6,755 nt of DNA, from assembly GCA_020718785.1 (NCBI GenBank), contig DYRK01000118.1:6231-12985 (forward strand), in the 5' to 3' direction. Shown here piece by piece: positions 1-4,218 of the stretch; positions within the stretch are counted from its first letter, which is position 1; the number at the start of each line of letters is the position of its first letter. Source of the DNA: Desulfatirhabdium butyrativorans. Its GTDB lineage: Bacteria > Desulfobacterota > Desulfobacteria > Desulfobacterales > DYRK01. The position numbers were made by a program, and so were the translations under genes. The notes under the pieces are model-generated. The model saw nothing but the letters and a program-made list of their open reading frames with translations. It was not told where the DNA came from and did no database searches.

Positions 1-163
1 AAAAACCCGTATAAAAATCGAATTGCCTTCTTCGTACCATCTGAAAGATATACCGGTACGATGCTTCAGACTTTTCGAATCTCTGCGTTCCCCTGTCTGA
101 GGGTCTGAGGATCTGTTTTTCCGGATACTTTTTTTACTGCAAAAATCCATTGAAAAATAACTG

Positions 164-201
164 ACCGGATTCAAATCCGATTTTTTCCGGCCGGTTTTTT
201 T
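164..201 (+). terminator. Possible intrinsic terminator with two nested folds
   Basis: CGGAT (166-170), loop TCAA, and ATCCG (175-179) form a small stem followed at once by A and six T (181-186). An outer fold, ACCGG (164-168) with CCGGT (191-195), also ends in a run of seven T (195-201). Either shape fits rho-independent termination of a gene lying upstream of the window. The inner stem is short, so the call is moderate. Confidence 0.4.
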
Positions 202-271
202 CTGCGGCAAACAAAATTTTTTGTGAATAATTCAGGCTATATAGTCCGAATATTTATTATTTTTTTTTCAT

Positions 272-305
272 TAAGGAGGTGCGGAAGAATATGAGTTCCC
301 TTTAA
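272..305 (+). other. Strong Shine-Dalgarno with a four-codon mini-ORF
   Basis: TAAGGAGGT (272-280) is close to a perfect anti-16S match. Ten bases later an ATG (291) opens a frame reading Met-Ser-Ser-Leu-stop (TAA at 303-305). It lies about 160 bases upstream of the real start of the trans-sulfuration gene. It could be a leader mini-ORF that affects the mRNA, or the fossil start of a lost gene. The four residues include no Cys and no Met beyond the start, so classical amino-acid attenuation is not supported. Confidence 0.35.
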
Positions 306-361
306 TCAGAGCCTTTAAAAAATATCTCAAAAAAACAGCCACATTGCAGAACAGCCGGTCC

Positions 362-380
362 GTGCAGGAAAACCCCGCAC
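362..380 (+). other. Leader hairpin upstream of the trans-sulfuration gene
   Basis: GTGCAGG (362-368) and CCCGCAC (374-380) pair with one A/C mismatch around the loop AAAAC. No T-run follows directly, so it is not a clear terminator. It lies in the presumed 5' untranslated region and its role is unknown. Confidence 0.3.
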
Positions 381-449
381 TTCTCCCGGCAATCTTTTTA
401 TCAAAAGCTGCGGATTTCAAGAAAATAATTTCTGAAAATCTGTATATAA

Positions 450-455
450 AAGGAG
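450..455 (+). promoter_or_regulatory. Ribosome binding site that fixes the start at 464
   Basis: AAGGAG lies 8 bases before ATG 464. It decides against the longer open frame beginning at 344, whose extra 40 residues show no family similarity. Confidence 0.8.
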
Positions 456-463
456 ATTTTTTT

Positions 464-1618
464 ATGACGAAACAATATAAAAGCATTCAGACAAAACTTA
501 TTCACGCCGGCGAACCCAGACCCCTGATTCAGGGAGCGGTCAGTATGCCGATTTTTCAATCTTCCACGTTTGAATATTCGGGACAGGACAGTTACCATGA
601 TCTCAGATACATCCGCCTGAACAATACGCCGAACCATATCGCGCTTCACGAAAAACTGGCAGCGCTGGAAAACGCAGAAGCAGCCCTTGTGACTGCCAGC
701 GGAATGGGGGCGATTTCCACAACGCTTCTGACTTTCCTTTTTCCCGGAGATCATCTGCTGGCTCAGGAATGTCTCTACGGCGGAACGCATGAGATTATTG
801 CCAAAGATTTCTCGGCAATGGGCATTTCATATAATTTTGTGAAAGGAGATGATCCGGATTCATGGAAAAGGAAACTCAGACCCCGCACCAGGGCCATTTA
901 TGTGGAAAGTATGACTAACCCCCTGTTGCAGGTAGCAGACCTCAAAGCTGTTGTCGAGTTTGCCAAAGTCAACGGTCTGATTTCCATGATAGACAACACC
1001 TTTGCGAGTCCGGTCAATTTCCGTCCCGCAGAATGGGGCTTCGATCTTTCTCTGCACAGTTGCACCAAATATCTCAACGGTCATTCGGATATTGTAGCCG
1101 GAGCCGTGATCGGACGCTCGGACCTGATTGAAGACATCCGGCGCAAGCTCAATCATTTCGGGGCATCGCTCGATCCCCATGCCTGCTTTCTGCTTCACCG
1201 TGGCGTCAAAACGCTGAGTCTGAGAATGAAGTATCAGAATGAAAGCGCGCTGGAGATTGCAAAATATCTCGAAGAACATTCTTCTGTAGAGAAAGTCAAT
1301 TATCCGGGACTTGAAAATCATTCCGGATATCAGAGAGCCTGCGAATTGTTTGACGGATTCGGCGGAATGCTCAGTTTCGAACTGAAAGGCGGAGTGAAAG
1401 CTGCGGAACGCTTTATGCAGAAAGTCACGCTGCCTATTGTTGCGCCGAGCCTCGGGGGGGTAGAATCGCTCATCACCCGTCCTGCCACGACTTCTCACTC
1501 CGGAATGTCTCCTGACGAGCGGGAGGCTTTGGGAATTTCGGACAGCCTGATCCGCGTATCCGTAGGCATAGAAGACACCGAAGACCTGATCGCCGATTTT
1601 GATCAGGCATTGAAATAA
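464..1618 (+). CDS. Trans-sulfuration PLP enzyme (cystathionine gamma-synthase/lyase family)
   Basis: This is a 384-residue cytoplasmic enzyme of the Cys/Met-metabolism PLP family (fold type I), which makes or cleaves thioether or thiol amino acids. Length is normal for the family. Visible active-site elements are Y49/R51 (phosphate contacts to the neighbouring subunit), S79-G80-M81, Y105 in the YGGT motif (stacks on PLP), D177 in MIDNTF (pyridine nitrogen), K202 in SCTKYLNGHSD (Schiff-base lysine), S329-LGGVES with E334, and R364 in SLIRVSVGIED (substrate carboxylate). The SLGGxES form and the C-terminus favour a gamma-synthase or gamma-lyase over a MetC-type beta-lyase, which usually has SWGG. 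G107 replaces the cysteine typical of methionine gamma-lyase (YGCT). Start ATG 464 was chosen because AAGGAG (450-455) sits 8 bases upstream; an upstream in-frame ATG at 344 has no such site. The exact reaction cannot be fixed from sequence alone. The next gene begins 44 bases downstream. Confidence 0.93.
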   Translation: MTKQYKSIQTKLIHAGEPRPLIQGAVSMPIFQSSTFEYSGQDSYHDLRYIRLNNTPNHIALHEKLAALENAEAALVTASGMGAISTTLLTFLFPGDHLLAQECLYGGTHEIIAKDFSAMGISYNFVKGDDPDSWKRKLRPRTRAIYVESMTNPLLQVADLKAVVEFAKVNGLISMIDNTFASPVNFRPAEWGFDLSLHSCTKYLNGHSDIVAGAVIGRSDLIEDIRRKLNHFGASLDPHACFLLHRGVKTLSLRMKYQNESALEIAKYLEEHSSVEKVNYPGLENHSGYQRACELFDGFGGMLSFELKGGVKAAERFMQKVTLPIVAPSLGGVESLITRPATTSHSGMSPDEREALGISDSLIRVSVGIEDTEDLIADFDQALK

Positions 1619-1623
1619 CTCAT

Positions 1624-1644
1624 AGGGTGGGTGAAACCCACCCT
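1624..1644. repeat. Perfect 9-bp palindrome (REP-like) between two genes
   Basis: AGGGTGGGT (1624-1632) and ACCCACCCT (1636-1644) form a perfect 9-bp stem with a three-base GAA loop in the 44-base gap between the trans-sulfuration gene and the M48 gene. No T-run follows, and the AAAGGAG of the next gene begins five bases later, so read-through is possible. Its GGGT/ACCC core resembles the longer repeat at 3624-3696, suggesting a dispersed palindromic family. On the - strand the foot reads GCAG. Confidence 0.7.
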
Positions 1645-1662
1645 GCTTAAAGGAGACGGATA

Positions 1663-3006
1663 ATGAAAAATGACTCTCTGAAAAATGAAAGCCGCCTCAT
1701 GACCCGGCGGAAGTTTTTGTGGATCACCTCAATGTCTGCAGCAGGTTTTGCAGTCGGATGCGCGATCAATCCGGTCACCGGCGAAAAACAACTCATGCTT
1801 GTTTCCGAAGATTCTGAAATTCAGCTTGACAAGCAAAATTCGCCGCATCAGTTTTCCTCGGATTACGGTCTGACTCAGGACAGCGCGTTGAACAGTTATG
1901 TCAGTCAGGTAGGCAAAAAATTGCTTTCCCATACGCACCGTCCTCAGATGCCCTACTCTTTCAATGTCGTAAACGCCACATATATCAATGCCTACGCATT
2001 TCCGGGCGGAAGTATTGCTACGACTCGGGGGATTCTGCTCAAACTCAAGAATGAAGCAGAACTGGCGTCTCTGCTGGGACATGAACTGGGACATGTCAAC
2101 GCACGGCATACAGCGCAGCAGATGTCAAAGAGTACGCTGGTTTCCGGTCTGATGAATATCGGACAGGCGTATATCGGTTCGAAGTATTCTCAGTATGCCG
2201 ACCTTACTGGACAGCTCGGAATGCTGGGCGCGACCATGCTGCTTGCCTCATACAGCAGAGATCATGAACGGCAGGCAGATGAACTGGGAAATCAGTATAT
2301 GGTGGCGTCAGGCTATAATACCAGCGGTTTTGTGGGCTTGATGGAGATGCTGAATACCCTTTCGAAAAACAAATCCGAGGCAACTGCGGTACTGTTTTCA
2401 ACTCATCCCATGAGTGATGAGCGGTATCAGACCGCTGTGAGAAACGCTCAGAGCAAATACCGTGTCTCCAATGACTATCCGGTAAACAAAGAACGCTACA
2501 TGGACAATACCGCAAAACTCCGGGCTGTCAAAGATGCTGTCGAAGATATGGAAAAAGGGGGAAATGCCATGGGCGCGCAGCGATATGATGAGGCTGAGAG
2601 CTATCTTCAGAACGCATTGAGACAGGTTCCCGGAGATTATACGGGTCTTGCCATGATGTCCAAATGCCTGATGATGCAGGAAAATTATGCTGATGCTCTT
2701 AACTATGCGAACAGAGCCAAACAGGTTTATCCGAGAGAAGGACAGGCTTATCATCTCAGCGGATTTGCCAAAATCAAAAGAAAGCAGTATGACAGCGCGT
2801 ATCAGGATTTCAGCACCTATCAGAAACTCCTGCCCGGAAATCCCAATGCTGTTTTTTTCAAAGGATTGTCTCTCGAAGGCATGGGACACAAAGCGCAGGC
2901 TGCCAATGAATACACTCAGTATCTTCAGGCGGTCAATCAGGGCGAACAGGCAAAATATGCCTATCAGCGGCTGACGGAGTGGGGATATATCAAGACGCAG
3001 AAATAA
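1663..3006 (+). CDS. M48 family zinc metalloprotease lipoprotein with C-terminal TPR repeats (BepA-like)
   Basis: This 447-residue protein is likely a periplasmic, membrane-anchored protease. The N-terminus carries a twin-arginine motif, T14-R15-R16-K17-F18-L19, a short hydrophobic stretch, and a lipobox-like A-V-G-C ending at C33, which suggests Tat export followed by lipidation. The M48 domain (about 34-270) has the zinc motif H140-E141-L-G-H144, the third ligand E202 in E-R-Q-A-D206, and a THP motif at 247-249 that may correspond to the regulatory histidine of BepA. Residues about 300-435 form roughly four TPR-like helical repeats, used for partner binding in BepA. BepA-type proteases monitor outer-membrane protein and LptD assembly; that role here is inferred by family. 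The start is supported by AAAGGAG (1649-1655) with 7-base spacing. An internal ATG at 1699, just before the RR motif, has no such site. Confidence 0.92.
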   Translation: MKNDSLKNESRLMTRRKFLWITSMSAAGFAVGCAINPVTGEKQLMLVSEDSEIQLDKQNSPHQFSSDYGLTQDSALNSYVSQVGKKLLSHTHRPQMPYSFNVVNATYINAYAFPGGSIATTRGILLKLKNEAELASLLGHELGHVNARHTAQQMSKSTLVSGLMNIGQAYIGSKYSQYADLTGQLGMLGATMLLASYSRDHERQADELGNQYMVASGYNTSGFVGLMEMLNTLSKNKSEATAVLFSTHPMSDERYQTAVRNAQSKYRVSNDYPVNKERYMDNTAKLRAVKDAVEDMEKGGNAMGAQRYDEAESYLQNALRQVPGDYTGLAMMSKCLMMQENYADALNYANRAKQVYPREGQAYHLSGFAKIKRKQYDSAYQDFSTYQKLLPGNPNAVFFKGLSLEGMGHKAQAANEYTQYLQAVNQGEQAKYAYQRLTEWGYIKTQK

Positions 3007-3024
3007 TCGCCCGATTTCAGACTT

Positions 3025-3076
3025 CCGATCCGCCGGGTATGCCGATCCGGCAGGGGTTCGCAGCCGGTGAACCCCT
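3025..3076. repeat. Palindromes after the M48 gene
   Basis: Just downstream of the M48 stop are a direct repeat CCGATCCG (3025-3032 and 3042-3049), a small stem GCCGG/CCGGC (3032-3036 and 3047-3051), and a perfect 8-bp stem AGGGGTTC/GAACCCCT (3052-3059 and 3069-3076) with a 9-base loop. The foot of the last stem reads GCAG (3050-3053). There is no T-run, so these look like REP-type sequences or mRNA 3' end stabilisers rather than a classical terminator. Confidence 0.55.
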
Positions 3077-3113
3077 TCAAAACTGCCGTAAAACGCCCAG
3101 GCTTAAAATAGAC

Positions 3114-3156
3114 GCAAATCGTTTTATCAGCCGGACGATTTGCAAAATCGTCCTAC
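3114..3156. repeat. Perfect 9-bp palindrome with a competing pairing, upstream of the orphan gene
   Basis: GGACGATTT (3133-3141) and AAATCGTCC (3145-3153) form a perfect 9-bp stem with a GCA loop. Directly after it comes CTAC, so the - strand reads GTAG at the 5' foot of the hairpin, the signature of REP sequences handled by RAYT transposases. Upstream GCAAATCG (3114-3121) can instead pair with CGATTTGC (3136-3143), so two mutually exclusive hairpins are possible. The start codon of the next gene is 22 bases after the CTAC. Confidence 0.6.
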
Positions 3157-3177
3157 TATTTATGAAAGAGGAAAGAT

Positions 3178-3615
3178 ATGAGAAGAAAGGCGGAACTGGA
3201 AATCAGACAGGCTGCCGCAACACTGAGAGATACAGACTGTTACAGGATAGATCAGGTAAGGGAACGCACTGCACTGATCCGAAAAGTTTTCGATAAAACG
3301 ATACTGGATATGGCAAGAGTCGGAACCGTTTCTCTTGAGAGCAGAAACATCTCGGAAATGAACGAGGCTGAAATCGGGAATTTCATCCGGCATGGAGATA
3401 CGATATATCTCAGTTTCAGTTTTCTGGACGGCGGAGGAATACCGGAGGACCTGAAACCCAGAACCGTTGATGTCACTTTGCAGGGATTTGACCTCACCGA
3501 ATGGGCAAGATTCGAATATCTCTGCAAAACCCGGGAAGAAAAAACCGCTGTTGAAAAAATCCGGGAAATGATCCGTGACTACAACCGGCAGTCCGGTTCC
3601 GGGCAACATCGCTGA
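3178..3615 (+). CDS. Hypothetical protein, 145 residues
   Basis: I do not recognise this protein. It starts with ATG 3178, preceded by AAAGAGG (3165-3171) at 6-base spacing. No signal peptide or membrane segment is visible, so it is probably cytoplasmic. Residues 1-47 look helical and strongly charged. Residues about 48-105 look like a beta-rich core (VGTVSLESR, DTIYLSFSFLDGGG, RTVDVTLQGFDL). Residues 108-136 are again helical and charged, and the tail is polar. There are two cysteines, C21 and C116. Codon and amino-acid use look ordinary, and the reading frame is uninterrupted. It is isolated between two repeat-rich gaps, so the neighbours suggest no function. It may be lineage-restricted. 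Confidence 0.65.
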   Translation: MRRKAELEIRQAAATLRDTDCYRIDQVRERTALIRKVFDKTILDMARVGTVSLESRNISEMNEAEIGNFIRHGDTIYLSFSFLDGGGIPEDLKPRTVDVTLQGFDLTEWARFEYLCKTREEKTAVEKIREMIRDYNRQSGSGQHR

Positions 3616-3623
3616 AAAATTGT

Positions 3624-3696
3624 GTAGGTTGGGTTGAGGCACGAAACCCAAAACATATTATGAGACGAATGCTGTGTCGGGTTTCGTACCTCAGCC
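3624..3696. repeat. REPIN-like pair of inverted REP sequences
   Basis: GTAG (3624-3627) is followed by a hairpin, TTGGGTT (3629-3635) with AACCCAA (3645-3651). On a larger scale GGTTGAGGCACGAAACCC (3632-3649) is matched in inverted orientation by 3679-3696, with 16 of 18 bases complementary, around a 29-base centre. Two REP-like units in opposite orientation with a GTAG foot is the organisation called a REPIN. It begins 9 bases after the stop of the orphan gene and ends next to the DUF3368 remnant. Confidence 0.6.
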
Positions 3697-3957
3697 TTAA
3701 AAGAAAATAAGATACGGATTTATTCGGTAAAGGATACAGTTCTGGTCGGCAAACTTGTAGGGAAACTTCATCAGGGAGAAATAGAAGTCATAGTAGGCGG
3801 AAGAGAGCAGCATGTTGATTTTGTTATTATTGATGAAATTACAGCGAGAAATTTTGCAGAGGCATTTTCATTGATTCCAATCGGAACAGTCGGTATATTG
3901 AGACTTGCCAAAAAGCAGGGATTAATCGAAAAAATAAAATATTATTTGGATGAATTA

Positions 3958-4054
3958 TGTGCCATATATTTTCGGACATAGCAGAATGGGAAAAACTGAG
4001 TTTTTTCAAAAAGCTCAGTTTTTAAAAATGTCGGAAAATTTTTGTCGCGGTACA
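3958..4054. mobile_element. MITE-like element, 97 bp, with TA target duplication
   Basis: The ends are TGTGCC (3958-3963) and GGTACA (4049-4054), inverted with one mismatch. Subterminal arms 3968-3979 and 4028-4039 match in 11 of 12 positions. The centre is a perfect 10-bp stem, AAAAACTGAG (3991-4000) with CTCAGTTTTT (4014-4023). TA flanks both sides (3956-3957 and 4055-4056), as expected for IS630/Tc1-mariner type transposition. Removing the element plus one TA rejoins the DUF3368 frame exactly. It is too short to encode a transposase, so it would have been moved by an enzyme encoded elsewhere. Confidence 0.75.
3991..4023 (+). terminator. Terminator-like hairpin inside the MITE
   Basis: The stem CTGAG/CTCAG is extended by flanking A and T runs to at least 10 bp, and its 3' arm ends in five T (4019-4023). 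As RNA it could end transcription in the + direction, and by symmetry in the - direction, separating the orphan gene from the TonB receptor genes. Confidence 0.4.
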
Positions 4055-4144
4055 TAAGAAGAAAAGGATTCAGAATTTCTGATAAAATCTGTTCTGAAAT
4101 TCTGAAAAGAGAGAAAGAAATATGATCCGTCATCCGCTTTGGGA

Positions 4145-4153
4145 TGGTATAAT
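4145..4153 (+). promoter_or_regulatory. Candidate extended -10 promoter for the TonB receptor
   Basis: TGGTATAAT contains a perfect TATAAT (4148-4153) preceded by TGN, the extended -10 form that tolerates a weak -35. No good -35 box is seen at 16-18 bases upstream. A start near 4160 would leave a leader of about 60 bases before ATG 4219. A small stem CATCC/GGATG (4131-4135 and 4142-4146) overlaps it. I see no recognisable Fur box in this stretch. Confidence 0.4.
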
Positions 4154-4218
4154 CGTATTGTATTTTCTGTATGCCTTATCATTAAAACTATTTTATTGAG
4201 ATTGAAAAGGAGAGTACA

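Larger units (their letters stand above)
1..463. other. Non-coding leader/intergenic stretch before the trans-sulfuration gene
   Basis: No convincing complete gene is seen on either strand. Two + strand frames are open from the window edge, one to a stop at 106-108 and one to a stop at 98-100, so the 3' end of an upstream gene could lie here, but I cannot tell which frame or recognise either peptide. The stretch contains a short tandem repeat (GTCTGAGG at 95-102 and again at 103-110), a 6-bp inverted repeat CGTACC/GGTACG (33-38 and 55-60), a terminator-like hairpin (164-201), an AT-rich segment that may hold a promoter (for example TATTAT at 255-260, without a good -35 box), a mini-ORF (291-305), and a leader hairpin (362-380). 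I could not match the leader to SAM riboswitch classes by eye. Confidence 0.6.
3700..4125 (+). pseudogene. DUF3368 (PIN-domain, VapC-like toxin) remnant, 5'-truncated and split by a MITE
   Basis: The frame from 3700 reads KIRIYSVKD, then LHQGEIEVIV, VDFVIIDEITARNFAE, IPIGTVGILRLAKKQGLIE and YYLDEL. These are the ordered C-terminal motifs of the DUF3368 family of PIN-domain proteins, usually toxins of toxin-antitoxin pairs. About 83 codons are present before 3957. Then a 97-bp palindromic element intervenes, and its own in-frame TAG (3979-3981) ends the frame. After the element the same frame resumes at 4057 with RRKGFRISDKICSEILKREK and ends at TGA 4123-4125, a typical family C-terminus. The N-terminal third to half, which includes the first catalytic Asp, is absent, and no ATG or ribosome binding site precedes the remnant. 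No antitoxin (for example UPF0175) is next to it. The stretch is AT-richer than its neighbours, consistent with acquired DNA. It is presumably non-functional. Confidence 0.8.

Noticed and set aside
344..463. A 40-residue N-terminal extension of the trans-sulfuration enzyme from ATG 344
   Set aside because: It has no ribosome binding site and no family similarity, whereas ATG 464 has AAGGAG at good spacing and gives a normal family length.
200..463. SAM or other riboswitch before the trans-sulfuration gene
   Set aside because: I could not find the conserved core of SAM-I or SAM-II by eye; only a simple hairpin is present. A covariance-model search (Infernal/Rfam) would decide.
860..1498. Long open frame on the - strand inside the trans-sulfuration gene
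   Set aside because: It lies opposite a strongly recognisable enzyme and its translation resembles no protein; it follows from the codon use of the + strand gene.
2979..3296. A 105-codon + strand frame overlapping the M48 end and the orphan gene start
   Set aside because: It overlaps two better-supported frames, crosses three palindromes, and lacks a ribosome binding site.
3986..4056. A 23-codon frame starting at ATG 3986 inside the MITE
   Set aside because: It lies wholly within the palindromic element, has no ribosome binding site, and resembles no protein.
3616..4218. A CRISPR array or tRNA in the repeat-rich gap
   Set aside because: The repeats are inverted and not regularly spaced direct repeats, and no cloverleaf or tRNA arm motif is visible.
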